A DNA stretch of 64,000 nt. Origin: Comamonadaceae bacterium G21597-S1 (GTDB taxonomy: Bacteria; Pseudomonadota; Gammaproteobacteria; Burkholderiales; Burkholderiaceae_C). The position numbers and the translations under genes were made by a program. The notes under the pieces were generated by a model, which had not been told where the DNA came from, did not search any database, and worked only from the letters and a program-made list of their open reading frames with translations. Positions 49,857-58,584 of this stretch are shown here, in pieces. The stretch spans positions 434,001 to 498,000 of the forward strand of contig JAPWHR010000001.1 of NCBI GenBank assembly GCA_027214345.1. The letters are read 5' to 3'. Positions within the stretch are counted from its first letter, which is position 1, and each line of letters begins with the position of its first letter.

Positions 49857-52598
49857 ATGATGATGAATGGGAATGATCCAGTGAAGACAACCGCCTTCGT
49901 GTCCACCGACGAGATTCGAAACCTGTTCTCCACCGCCTTGTCCGAAATGTATCGCCGTGAAACTCCGCTCTACGGGACACTGCTGGACATCGTCAGGCAG
50001 GTGAATGAGTCCGTACTCGCACGTGAACCACTACCGAAGCAGCGCGTTGATGCCAAGGGGGAAAGCCCACGGCTGGGGGTCGAACGGCACGGCGCCATTC
50101 GGGTCGGAACTGCCCGCGAACTATCGAACCTGCGCAGGCTGTTCGCGGTCATGGGCATGGTTCCGGTCGGGTACTATGACTTGTCCGTCGCAGGCGTTCC
50201 AGTCCATTCGACGGCCTTTAGGCCGATCAGTCCCGAGGCTCTGGCGCGTAGTCCCTTTCGGGTATTCACGTCTCTCTTGCGGCTCGAATTGATCGACGAC
50301 GACGACCTTCGCGAGACGGCTGCGCAGATCCTCTCCAAGCGCGAGATCTTCACGCAACGCGTCCTCTCGCTGATTGACGTGCACGAAGCGGAAGGTGGAC
50401 TTGATGCGGCGCGAGCACAAGATTTTGTAGCCGAAGCGATCAAGACGTTTCGCTGGCACGGCGAAGCGAGTGTCACGCGCAGCACCTACCAGCGCATGCA
50501 TGATGCGCACAGGCTAGTGGCCGACGTTGTTTGCTTCCGAGGCCCGCATATCAACCATCTCACGCCGCGGACACTGGACATCGATGCGGCGCAGGCCGAA
50601 ATGTTGCGGCGTGGAGTTTGCGCCAAGGAAACGATCGAAGGGCCACCACGGCGGAAGGTTCCCATCCTCCTGAGACAGACCAGTTTCAAGGCATTGGAGG
50701 AAGACGTGCAGTTCGCAGGAGAGGAGGGCGCGCACACGGCGCGTTTCGGAGAGATCGAACAACGTGGCATCGCGCTCACGCGCAAGGGCCGTATGCTGTA
50801 CGACGCATTGCTCGCAAAAGCGCTTGATACGAGGGCTGAGGCCGGCAGCACGAGTTATCCGAATCGGTTGGCGAAGGCTTTCGAGTCATTTCCGGATGAC
50901 TTGGAGACGCTTCGGCGTGAGGGCTTGGGATTCTTCCGCTATTCGTTGACGGACGGCGGCGAGCTAACGGCCGACCCCATCACCTATGAAGACTTTCTGC
51001 CGGTAAGCGCGGCTGGGATTTTCCAGTCCAACCTCGGTGGGACAGCGCAGAAGCATCTGGCAGGCCGATGGGCCAAAAGCACGTTTGAAGCAGCGTTAGG
51101 CGCGGAGGTATTGGATGAAATGCGCCTGTACGAAGAAGAAGAGCGTGCATCGCTGGTCGCGGCACATGCGAGGCTCGGCACTTCCATTGCGAGCGCCCTA
51201 CAAGCCATCGTCGGCAAGGAAGGCATTGTCGAAGAGGAGGATATGGCGCCTTACCTGAAAGGCGCGCGGTACGGTTGCGGACGGGCACTGTGCGTAGTCC
51301 GTCCGTCGAGTGCGGAGCAGCTTGCACGGGTGATTGTCCAATGTGCCCGAGAACGCGTGCAAGTCATACCGCAGGGTGCCAACACGGGGCTGGTCGGCGC
51401 AAGTTCACCGGACGACACTGGAGCTCAAGTCGTTTTGTCGTTGGGTCGAATGCGCAGCCACTGCGAGGTCGACGCTGCAAATCGCACTATTACCGCCGAT
51501 GCCGGTGTTCTGCTGCATGAGCTCAATGCCGCTCTCGCGCTTCATGGACTGTGTCTGCCAATAGACCTCGGCGCCGATCCCTCTGTCGGCGGTATGGTTG
51601 CTGCGAACACAGGTGGCGCGCGGTTGATCCGCTGGGGTGACGCGCGGCGTCATCTGCTCGCCGTAGAAGCCGTGTTGTTTGATCCGCCCGGCGAGATCGT
51701 CAGGTTCGGTAAAGCCCTGCGCAAGGACAACACGGGGTTCGACCTGAAACAGCTCTTCGTCGGGACCGCCGGCGCTGTAGGAGTCGTGACGCGGGCGACT
51801 TTCGAAGTGCATCATATGGCACAGCAAACTGCAACCGCACTTATCACTCCTTCATCGGACGAGGCGGTGTTGAAGTTGCTTGAGGATTTTGAATCCGAGC
51901 TCGGCGACTTTCTCGCCGCGTTCGAAGGGCTGTCGCGGGCTGCTATTCAAGCCGCGGTGGGTCACGTCCCAACATTGCGTAACCCGTTTCAGGGCGATAC
52001 GGTGCCACCCTTTGCCATTCTGGTCGAGTTGCAATCGCGCGCGACGACAGCCGCGACGGGCCTGAACCTGTCAAAGTTGCTGGGCGATTTTCTAGAAGAG
52101 CGATTCGGCGGTAGTGTCGCCGACGCCGTGCTCGGCCGCAGCGATGATCTCTGGCGACTGCGCCACGGCATCGGCGAAGCGACGCGCCTCCTCGGTCATC
52201 CCATCACGTTCGATGTGTGCTTGCCGCGCTCGAAGCTCATGGCGTTCCGGGCCAATGCCTCGGCTTTGATACACGAGCGCTGGCCACACCTCGCCGTGGT
52301 TGACTTTGGCCACATTGCCGACGGCGGGCTGCACTTCAATCTGGCCTGGCCTGCTGCGGCTTCGCCCGCTTACGACGCAAGTGTCGTGCGCGAAGTGCGC
52401 GACGTAATCTACGATATGGTCGTCAACGACTTCGACGGAAGCTTCAGTGCCGAACACGGCATCGGGCCCCACAACATCGCCTTTTACCGGGTGCACACAC
52501 CGCCTAGGACACTTCGCATCGCCGGGCGCCTTCAATCGCTGATGGATCCTGCGCGCGTTTGGGGCGGTGCGGACTTTGGCCCACGGGAGGCGGCATGA
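49857..52598 (+). CDS. Fused 2-oxoadipate dioxygenase/decarboxylase (HglS-like) and D-2-hydroxyglutarate dehydrogenase-like protein
   Basis: About 913 aa; the start is uncertain (ATG 49857, 49860 or 49863; GTG 49881). Residues about 10-430 are a complete DUF1338/HglS domain: VSTDEIRNLFSTALSEMYRR, RHGAIRVGT, GMVPVGYYDLSVAGVPVHST, GPHINHLTPRTLDID and ARFGEIEQRGIALT carry its metal-binding His/His/Glu. Residues about 440-913 are an FAD-binding-4 oxidoreductase of the D2HGDH/GlcD type: VIPQGANTGLVGAS, VGGMVAANTGG, DFGHIADGGLHFNL and SAEHGIG. HglS turns 2-oxoadipate into D-2-hydroxyglutarate, and the second enzyme oxidises that to 2-oxoglutarate, so consecutive steps are joined. The stop overlaps an aminotransferase gene by four bases. 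Confidence 0.88.
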   Translation: MMMNGNDPVKTTAFVSTDEIRNLFSTALSEMYRRETPLYGTLLDIVRQVNESVLAREPLPKQRVDAKGESPRLGVERHGAIRVGTARELSNLRRLFAVMGMVPVGYYDLSVAGVPVHSTAFRPISPEALARSPFRVFTSLLRLELIDDDDLRETAAQILSKREIFTQRVLSLIDVHEAEGGLDAARAQDFVAEAIKTFRWHGEASVTRSTYQRMHDAHRLVADVVCFRGPHINHLTPRTLDIDAAQAEMLRRGVCAKETIEGPPRRKVPILLRQTSFKALEEDVQFAGEEGAHTARFGEIEQRGIALTRKGRMLYDALLAKALDTRAEAGSTSYPNRLAKAFESFPDDLETLRREGLGFFRYSLTDGGELTADPITYEDFLPVSAAGIFQSNLGGTAQKHLAGRWAKSTFEAALGAEVLDEMRLYEEEERASLVAAHARLGTSIASALQAIVGKEGIVEEEDMAPYLKGARYGCGRALCVVRPSSAEQLARVIVQCARERVQVIPQGANTGLVGASSPDDTGAQVVLSLGRMRSHCEVDAANRTITADAGVLLHELNAALALHGLCLPIDLGADPSVGGMVAANTGGARLIRWGDARRHLLAVEAVLFDPPGEIVRFGKALRKDNTGFDLKQLFVGTAGAVGVVTRATFEVHHMAQQTATALITPSSDEAVLKLLEDFESELGDFLAAFEGLSRAAIQAAVGHVPTLRNPFQGDTVPPFAILVELQSRATTAATGLNLSKLLGDFLEERFGGSVADAVLGRSDDLWRLRHGIGEATRLLGHPITFDVCLPRSKLMAFRANASALIHERWPHLAVVDFGHIADGGLHFNLAWPAAASPAYDASVVREVRDVIYDMVVNDFDGSFSAEHGIGPHNIAFYRVHTPPRTLRIAGRLQSLMDPARVWGGADFGPREAA

Positions 52599-53809
52599 AT
52601 CTTGATCTCTTCGTCCCCGCGTTCGTCAATCCGGCGGGATCACCGATTCGTGAACTTTTCCCCTACCTTGCGCGCCCCGATATGATCTCCCTCGCCGGTG
52701 GTTATCCTTCGCTCTCGTTGCTTGACGCCCATGGCTTGCGCACGTCTGCCCAGCGTGCGCTGGCGCTGGGGGCGGGACCGCTACAGTACGGAGCGACGGA
52801 AGGCACCCCAGACCTGAAGGAGCAATTGCTTTTGCTTTGCGCGTCCCGCGGCATCACCGCGACGGAACAGGATCTCCTCGTCACTACCGGTTCGCAACAA
52901 GCCTTCGATTTACTCGTGCGTCTCTTTGTGCAGGCTGGAGATACCGTTCTGGTGGAAACGCCCGCCTATCCTGCGGCCATTCAGGCGCTTCGCATGGCCG
53001 GCGCGGAGATGGTGGAAGTCCCGATGGACGCGCATGGCCTGATGACAACGGAACTCGCGCGCATCGTGGACGCGCTCCCGCCGTCGTCCAGACCCAAGCT
53101 GCTGTACACGGTGCCGGCATTTTCCAATCCGCGGGGCACATTGATGCGTCCGTCGCGGCGCGCCGAGCTTGTGGAACTTGCGCGGAAGCACGGTTTCCTG
53201 ATCATAGAGGACGATCCGTACGGCGAGTTCGTGTTCACCGGTGATCGATGCGAGCCTTTGCATGTGCATGGGCATCGTCTATGCGGCGCTGACAACCCGG
53301 TCATCTACCTTGCGAGCCTTTCGAAGACCGTGGCGCCTGCGCTGCGTGTGGGATGGATGGTGGCCCCGCCAGACATCGTGAGACGCTGTACCGTGGCCAA
53401 GCAGACGGTGGACTTGTGCACTTCGCCGATCACACAGGCCATTGCGGCGGACTACCTCCGCAGTGGCCGTTACGCGCCGACAGTTAGGTCTTCGCGCGAC
53501 GAATACAAGCGCCGTGCCGACACCATGGCCGATAGTCTGATGCTTGAACTGGGGGGGCAGGTTCATTTTGAACGGCCAGAGGGAGGCATGTTCCTGTGGC
53601 TCGAAAGCGCCGATCCGCTGAATGCTCAGAGTCTTTTTGAGGCTGCGGTGAACCAGGGCGTGCTCTTCGTGCCGGGCGCGGCATTTTTTCCCGTTGTGCC
53701 TAAGGCAGGTTGCATGCGGCTGTCGTTTGCTGCGACGGACGTCGACCAGATTCGCGAGGGTGTACGTCGGCTCTCCCGGGCTTTTCGGATCGCCTCGAAG
53801 GTGGTGTGA
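52595..53809 (+). CDS. PLP-dependent aminotransferase, LysN/2-aminoadipate transaminase-like
   Basis: 404 aa from ATG 52595 (GGGAGG just upstream; ATGA overlap with the fused enzyme). Fold-type I class I/II signatures: ISLAGGYPSLSL, YGATEGTPDLKEQLL, TTGSQQAFDL, PKLLYTVPAFSNPRGT and the PLP lysine in YLASLSKTVAPALRVGWM. The closest recognisable types are LysN/2-aminoadipate and aromatic/branched aminotransferases. With the upstream fused enzyme it would convert 2-aminoadipate to 2-oxoadipate, giving a complete route to 2-oxoglutarate; that substrate is inferred from the neighbour. The gene ends 3 bp before the convergent MocR gene. Confidence 0.88.
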   Translation: MNLDLFVPAFVNPAGSPIRELFPYLARPDMISLAGGYPSLSLLDAHGLRTSAQRALALGAGPLQYGATEGTPDLKEQLLLLCASRGITATEQDLLVTTGSQQAFDLLVRLFVQAGDTVLVETPAYPAAIQALRMAGAEMVEVPMDAHGLMTTELARIVDALPPSSRPKLLYTVPAFSNPRGTLMRPSRRAELVELARKHGFLIIEDDPYGEFVFTGDRCEPLHVHGHRLCGADNPVIYLASLSKTVAPALRVGWMVAPPDIVRRCTVAKQTVDLCTSPITQAIAADYLRSGRYAPTVRSSRDEYKRRADTMADSLMLELGGQVHFERPEGGMFLWLESADPLNAQSLFEAAVNQGVLFVPGAAFFPVVPKAGCMRLSFAATDVDQIREGVRRLSRAFRIASKVV

Positions 53810-53812
53810 AAT

Positions 53813-55321
53813 TCAGACCACCATCGAGACCCGACCACCGATACGCGACAACTGTTCCTTCACTGTGGAGCCTAGTCGCAACGCGCCTTCGACCAGTTCT
53901 TCAGCAGAGCCCGAACCGAAGCTAAGTCGAAGGGTGCTGTGATCGGGTTGGTCCGTGTAGAAGAGATCGCCTGCAAGGTACGACACACGGTTTGCCATCG
54001 CGGAGTAGAAAAGTGCCCCCGCCTCGAGTCCTCGTGGCAGCCGGAGCCATACGTTGAGGCCGCCGTCGGGCCGGGCAAGCACGACCTCATGTGGCATATG
54101 GGCACGCAGCGCTTCGAAGAAGGCCGACTGCCGCGCTGCGTAGTACTGGGAGAGGCGCTTTACCACGGTGGCTGGGTCGCATCGCAGAAAGAACTCCGTC
54201 GCAAAGGCCTGCACGAGGTTGGATGTGTGCAGATCACTCAAGCCACGTGCGGCTACGAAGCCTTCCCGCAATGCGCCGGGCGCGATCAAGGCACCCAGGC
54301 GCACGCCAGGCAAGAGCGACTTGTTGAAACTGCGCACATGGCAGACCAGGGGCTGCGCTGTCGTACCGCGGGCGAGTGCGTAGAGCGATGGCAGGGGTTT
54401 GCCGCGAAAGCGCAGTTCTGGCGCATAGTCATCTTCAATCAGCAAAACGCCGTGCTGGCCACATAGCTCCAGTACCGCGTTACGCTTGGCCAAGCTCATC
54501 GTCACGCCGCTGGGGTTCTGGAAGTTCGGCATCACGTAAAGGGCGCGCGACTTGGTGCGCTGCAGAGCTTGCGCGAGGTCCTCGATCGAGATGCCGTCCG
54601 GTTCCATCGCGACGCCAACCGTGTTGACGCGAAGGGAGCGCGCGAAGTCGAGCATACCGAAATACGTGGGTCGCTCCATCAACAATGTGTCTCCCGGTGA
54701 GAGAGAGGCACGCGCCACGATGTCGAGGGCCTGTTGCGCGCCATTGGTCACAACCACCTCGGTCTCGTTGCAGGTGATGCCTTGCACGGTGAAATAGGCG
54801 GCAAGAATTCGCCGCAGTTCGTCGCTGCCTTCGGCACCCGTGTACTCGAACATCTCGGGGCCTATCCGTGCCGCTGCGAATTCCAGGAGCGTGCCGCGCA
54901 GGTCGTCGGACATGACCGCCTCTGGGGAGGCGTAGGCCTTGGTCAGCGAGATCACCCCGGCACCATGCGCGGCGCGCAACATGTACTGGAACGCGCGATT
55001 GCCCGATACCAGGGCCGCCGCCGGAACGTCCGGCAACTCGTTGGCGGTGACAGGAGCGGCAGCCGGCGACGGACGCGCGAGCACGATGGTGCCACCCCGG
55101 CCACGCCCACCGACAATGCCTTGCCGCGCAAGTTCGCGATAGGCCTTAGACACGGTCACTGCATTGACGCCCAGGTGCGCGGCCAACTCGCGAACAGACG
55201 GCATGCGATCGCTCGGAGAAAGCTTGCCGGCTTCCACAGCCTCGATCACCATCCTCTCGAGTTGTTGGTAGAGGGGAATCCCCGAGGTCGCACGGCTGAG
55301 CCGGAATTGATTCAGGTTCAT
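53813..55321 (-). CDS. MocR-family regulator (GntR HTH fused to aminotransferase-like domain)
   Basis: 502 aa. The N-terminal GntR winged HTH (about 13-80: GIPLYQQLERMVIEAVEAGK, MPSVRELAAHLGVNAVTVSK) is linked to a fold-type I aminotransferase-like domain, with the PLP lysine in VRSFNKSLLPGVRLG and NGAQQALDIVARA, MPNFQNPSGVTM. MocR proteins sense amino acids or vitamers through PLP and act as activator or repressor. The opposite strand starts an operon with a class V aminotransferase and ABC transporter. Two 12-bp direct repeats stand in the space between, the typical MocR target. Confidence 0.93.
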   Translation of the reverse strand: MNLNQFRLSRATSGIPLYQQLERMVIEAVEAGKLSPSDRMPSVRELAAHLGVNAVTVSKAYRELARQGIVGGRGRGGTIVLARPSPAAAPVTANELPDVPAAALVSGNRAFQYMLRAAHGAGVISLTKAYASPEAVMSDDLRGTLLEFAAARIGPEMFEYTGAEGSDELRRILAAYFTVQGITCNETEVVVTNGAQQALDIVARASLSPGDTLLMERPTYFGMLDFARSLRVNTVGVAMEPDGISIEDLAQALQRTKSRALYVMPNFQNPSGVTMSLAKRNAVLELCGQHGVLLIEDDYAPELRFRGKPLPSLYALARGTTAQPLVCHVRSFNKSLLPGVRLGALIAPGALREGFVAARGLSDLHTSNLVQAFATEFFLRCDPATVVKRLSQYYAARQSAFFEALRAHMPHEVVLARPDGGLNVWLRLPRGLEAGALFYSAMANRVSYLAGDLFYTDQPDHSTLRLSFGSGSAEELVEGALRLGSTVKEQLSRIGGRVSMVV

Positions 55322-55336
55322 CGAACGGCCTGCGGG

Positions 55337-55369
55337 ATGCCAAACATTTCAAACGTCATGCCAAACATT
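55337..55369. promoter_or_regulatory. Direct repeat ATGCCAAACATT x2 (candidate MocR operator)
   Basis: Two identical 12-mers at 55337-55348 and 55358-55369, starts 21 bp apart (two helical turns), 16 bp upstream of the MocR start codon. MocR proteins such as GabR bind direct repeats, and ATGCCA here is close to the ATACCA known for GabR. They are placed to serve both the MocR gene and the divergent operon. Confidence 0.7.
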
Positions 55370-55419
55370 ATATGCCCGCTTGATAACTTTCTTGCGGAAA
55401 AATAATTTTGCGAATGCTA

Positions 55420-55448
55420 TGGACATTCATTTAATGTGCGCATATATT
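55420..55448 (+). promoter_or_regulatory. Sigma70-type promoter of the class V aminotransferase operon
   Basis: TGGACA (55420-55425) and TATATT (55443-55448) are separated by 17 bp, five of six matches at each element. The -10 lies inside the inverted repeat TGTGCGC/GCGCACA (55435-55457). AGGAG at 55461-55465 is the ribosome-binding site of the gene starting at 55472. Confidence 0.65.
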
Positions 55449-55457
55449 AGGCGCACA
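55435..55457. promoter_or_regulatory. Perfect 7-bp inverted repeat around the -10 element
   Basis: TGTGCGC (55435-55441) and GCGCACA (55451-55457) with a 9-bp AT-rich centre that contains the -10 TATATT. Its position would let a bound repressor block RNA polymerase. The binding protein is not known and may be other than the MocR protein. Confidence 0.5.
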
Positions 55458-55471
55458 TAGAGGAGTTTTAT

Positions 55472-56689
55472 ATGAGTGCTAAATGGGGTGTACGGGATGA
55501 TCGCCATTCGCAATCGACATCGCTGCGGCAGCGCTTTCCCTACAGTGTCCTTAACATGTCTACCGGGCCTGTCCATTTGAGCGACTCCGTGCTGCGTGCG
55601 CCGCTTGACGGGCATATTTCGTCGCACTCGAACCAATTCTGGAACGTGCACGCGCAAGTCACCGAGATGTTGTCGCAGGTGTTTCGGACGCAGCAGCCTG
55701 TGCTTGCCGTTCATGGCTCGATCCGTACCGGTCTAGAGCTTTGTCTGCGCAATCTAATCCAGCCAGACGACACAGTCATGGTGTTGTGCAATGGCTTCTG
55801 GGGAGAATACTTGGCCCGCAATGTCGCTGAGTTCACCCCGCGGGTTGTGCGCGTGGAGTCCTCCCCTTACTTGCCGTTCGATATCGAAAGGCTCAAGGTG
55901 GCGTTCGGCGACAACGCTCGTCCCAAGCTTGTCGTGGCCGTTCATGTGGAGACTAATACGGGAGTTGTGAACGATGTCCAGGCGATCGCAGCCGCCGCTC
56001 GCAGCGTGGGTGCGTTGTCGTTCATCGACACAGCATGTTCAGTCGGCTGCATGCCGGCTCCCATGGACGATTGGGGCCTCGACGTGTGTGCTACGGGTTC
56101 ACACAAGACGCTGGGCGGGCCACCAGGGCTTGCATTGATTGCATTGTCTGAGGCTGCGATGGAGTATGCGCGTGAGGTCAACGCTTGCACGGGCGGTTCG
56201 GCAATGAGTCGTCTCCCCACGCTTTTCGAGCGGTGCCTTCAGCCAGGAACTGCCCCAAGCTACACCCATTCGGCACCCTTGTTGCTGGGACTGAATGCGG
56301 CGCTGTACGAGCGACTCACGCCAAGTCTGGCTCATTGGGAGTCCTATTCCATGAGCTGCGCAGCCGAGTTCCGCCGCGAAGTTCGCGCTGCGGGCCTTTC
56401 GTTCGTTACCGACCACGTCATCCCTCCTGGACAAGAGGCGGGGAAGCTCTCGACAACTGTCATGGCCTTGCAGCTCCCGGCGGACGTCGATGAGGCGCGG
56501 CTGCGTGCTCGCCTGGAGCAGCAGCACGGCATCTTCGTCATCGGCAACGTGGGTGCACTAGCCGGGAGGTCTGTGCGTATCGGCCTGATGAGCCCTGTGC
56601 AAATGGATAGCAAGAACTGGGGCGCCACTATTGCCGCCCTGCGCGAGTCGATCACCCATTGCCGCAATACCAAGGAGAAAACTGCATGA
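55472..56689 (+). CDS. Class V aminotransferase (alanine--glyoxylate aminotransferase-like)
   Basis: 405 aa. The fold-type I class V pattern is clear: NMSTGPVHLSDSVLRAP at the start, VLAVHGSIRTGLELCL, VVAVHVETNTGVVNDVQAIA, the PLP-phosphate and Asp region FIDTACSVGCMPAPMDDWG, and the PLP lysine in CATGSHKTLGGPPGLALI. Relatives use glyoxylate or pyruvate as amino acceptor (AGT, pyridoxamine-pyruvate, aminoethylphosphonate and similar). Which donor is used here is not readable from the sequence. It is the first gene of a six- or seven-gene operon and overlaps the VOC gene (ATGA). Confidence 0.88.
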   Translation: MSAKWGVRDDRHSQSTSLRQRFPYSVLNMSTGPVHLSDSVLRAPLDGHISSHSNQFWNVHAQVTEMLSQVFRTQQPVLAVHGSIRTGLELCLRNLIQPDDTVMVLCNGFWGEYLARNVAEFTPRVVRVESSPYLPFDIERLKVAFGDNARPKLVVAVHVETNTGVVNDVQAIAAAARSVGALSFIDTACSVGCMPAPMDDWGLDVCATGSHKTLGGPPGLALIALSEAAMEYAREVNACTGGSAMSRLPTLFERCLQPGTAPSYTHSAPLLLGLNAALYERLTPSLAHWESYSMSCAAEFRREVRAAGLSFVTDHVIPPGQEAGKLSTTVMALQLPADVDEARLRARLEQQHGIFVIGNVGALAGRSVRIGLMSPVQMDSKNWGATIAALRESITHCRNTKEKTA

Positions 56690-57045
56690 AAAAGCCCGAA
56701 ATCGCGAGGATGCACGTCGCATTGGCGGTGCAAGACCTCGAAGCCGCAATCGAGGAATTTACCGAACGTCTAGGTGCCCCACCCGTCGTGGTAGCCGGAG
56801 GGGAGTATGCGCTGTTCCTGGTCGGCTGCCTGAACCTCTCCATCTCGGAGATACCTGGGCAGGCAGGCAAGTTGCGCCACCTCGGCTTCGAGGACACCAC
56901 GAGTTCCGAGTTCACTGTCGAGACCGACGACAACGGCTTCATGTGGGAGCGGTTCACGCTTCCCCAGCAAGCCCAGGAAATCAATGAACGTTGGCCTGGC
57001 ACCGACTGGACCCCTTCACCCGAGCAACTTCCGACGAAAGGATAG
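56686..57045 (+). CDS. VOC-superfamily protein (glyoxalase/dioxygenase fold)
   Basis: 119 aa from ATG 56686 (AAGGAG upstream, ATGA overlap with the aminotransferase stop). MHVALAVQDLEAAIEEFTER is the start of a VOC betaalphabetabetabeta module, followed by VVVAGGEYALFLVGCLNLSI and GKLRHLGFE. One His near the start (MHVALAV) and one in LRHLGF can act as metal ligands. It is a single short module, so a dimer would form the site. Activity is unknown; its tight coupling suggests a step on the same substrate as the aminotransferase. Confidence 0.7.
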   Translation: MKKPEIARMHVALAVQDLEAAIEEFTERLGAPPVVVAGGEYALFLVGCLNLSISEIPGQAGKLRHLGFEDTTSSEFTVETDDNGFMWERFTLPQQAQEINERWPGTDWTPSPEQLPTKG

Positions 57046-57050
57046 ACGCC

Positions 57051-57914
57051 ATGACCTCAATGAGCCTGCTTCTCCATTCCATCAAGCGTTGCCTTGGCAT
57101 GCTGCGACGCCACGCTGTCGCCGGCGGCGTTATCGCGATGGCTACGTCCGTAACAATCACACATGCCCAGGAGGCTAGCTCGCGTCTGGACGAGATCGTC
57201 AAGCGCGGCACCATTGTTGTGGGCGTCACCAGCGAATCGCCGCCGTTCGGTTCCATTGACGAAAAGGGCAATCTGGTCGGCTTCGAGATCGACCTCGCCA
57301 AGCTTGTCGCGAAGGCACTGTTCAAGGACGAGAGCAAGGTGGAACTCGTGCGTCAATCGTTCTCGGCGCGGTTTCCGAACGTGCAGAGCGGAAAGATCGA
57401 TATTGGCATCCAGGTGACGACGGTCTACCCGGAGCGGCTGCTGAGCGTCGCCTTCACACGACCTTACATCGACAGCGGTACGGCGGTGCTAGTGCGCAAG
57501 GACTCACCGATAAAGACGATAAATGACCTGAACGATGCCCGTTACAAGGCTGGCCTTGTGTCCAATCCGCAGCAGCAGGAGCGCCATCAGCGCTATTACC
57601 CGAAGGCCCAGCCAGTCACATTCGACGGCTATACGCCGCTCATGCTTGCTCTGCAGTCCAAGCGTGTCGATATCGTGCAGGCTGATCTGCCTGTTGCCCG
57701 CTGGTACGCCGCGCAGAATCAGGAGTTGCGCGTGCTTTCGGACCTCTTGAGCGACAGAACGTACAACGCCATCTTCATGAAGCAAGGAGACTTTCGGTTG
57801 TGGCTAGTGATGGACCAGATCGTCGCGGCGATGCGCGGCGGGGCGCTCTACACCGACTACGCCGCAATTCACGAGAAGTGGTTCGGCTCGCGGCCCGATC
57901 GCGTATCTCCCTGA
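57051..57914 (+). CDS. Amino-acid-type ABC transporter substrate-binding protein
   Basis: 287 aa from ATG 57051 (AAAGGA eight bases upstream). A long N-terminal region with a hydrophobic signal (about 20-40, cleaved after HA before QEASSRL) leads to the SBP_bac_3 fold: TIVVGVTSESPPFGSIDEKG, LVGFEIDLAKLVAKAL, GKIDIGIQVTTVYPERL, YIDSGTAVLVRK, ALQSKRVDIVQADLP. This family binds polar amino acids or opines in the periplasm. It is followed at once by two permease genes and an ATPase gene, a full importer. Confidence 0.9.
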   Translation: MTSMSLLLHSIKRCLGMLRRHAVAGGVIAMATSVTITHAQEASSRLDEIVKRGTIVVGVTSESPPFGSIDEKGNLVGFEIDLAKLVAKALFKDESKVELVRQSFSARFPNVQSGKIDIGIQVTTVYPERLLSVAFTRPYIDSGTAVLVRKDSPIKTINDLNDARYKAGLVSNPQQQERHQRYYPKAQPVTFDGYTPLMLALQSKRVDIVQADLPVARWYAAQNQELRVLSDLLSDRTYNAIFMKQGDFRLWLVMDQIVAAMRGGALYTDYAAIHEKWFGSRPDRVSP

Positions 57915-57917
57915 TCC

Positions 57918-58583
57918 ATGTTGAGCATCTCCTGGTCCTATCTCGAGCGCGTGCTACCCGCAATCGGGCTTGGCTTCTGGATTACTGTGCAGGTCGCCGC
58001 GGGGGCACTCCTGGTTGCCGGTATCGTCGCGCTGGCGCTGACGGCGCTTCAACAGGCACTGGGGCGCCCCGCGGTCGCAGTCACTTCGGCGTTTGTCAAC
58101 TTTCTTCGCTATACGCCTGTGCTGGTGCAGCTGTACCTCTTCTATTTCGGTTTGCCATTGATAGGAATCGACCTGAGCGCCTTCTGGTGCGGCGCGCTCG
58201 CCATCGGACTGCAACAAGGGTGCTACGCAAGCGAGATACTGCGATCCGGCCTTGGGAGCGTCGATTCGCGTCAGGTCGATGCGGGCCTGGGCCTGGGGCT
58301 GACCCGCATGCAGACCCTTGGGCACGTGATGCTGCCGCAGGCATTCATCAAGTCCATGCCATCGCTTGCGAACCAGGGGATTCTGCTGCTAAAGGACACC
58401 ACGATTGTGTCGGCGATCGGCATCATGGAGACCACGCTCACGGTGAAGGCCTTGTCAGAGCAGAGCGGCAATGCCGTGCCTCTGTTCGCCATCGCTGCGC
58501 TGACTTTTCTGACCGCCACAATGGTGCTCGGATTCGGCGTGCGCATCCTGGAATCACGGCTACAACGCCGATTCGGAGGTTGA
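57918..58583 (+). CDS. Amino-acid ABC transporter permease (HisM/HisQ type), first
   Basis: 221 aa, five membrane helices. The permease signature FVNFLRYTPVLVQLYLFYFG and the cytoplasmic EAA-like loop VDAGLGLGLTRMQTLGHVMLPQA are typical of polar-amino-acid permeases (His/Glu/Arg/opine group). The start is 3 bp after the binding-protein stop. It forms a heterodimer with the next permease. Confidence 0.92.
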   Translation: MLSISWSYLERVLPAIGLGFWITVQVAAGALLVAGIVALALTALQQALGRPAVAVTSAFVNFLRYTPVLVQLYLFYFGLPLIGIDLSAFWCGALAIGLQQGCYASEILRSGLGSVDSRQVDAGLGLGLTRMQTLGHVMLPQAFIKSMPSLANQGILLLKDTTIVSAIGIMETTLTVKALSEQSGNAVPLFAIAALTFLTATMVLGFGVRILESRLQRRFGG

Positions 58584-58584
58584 T

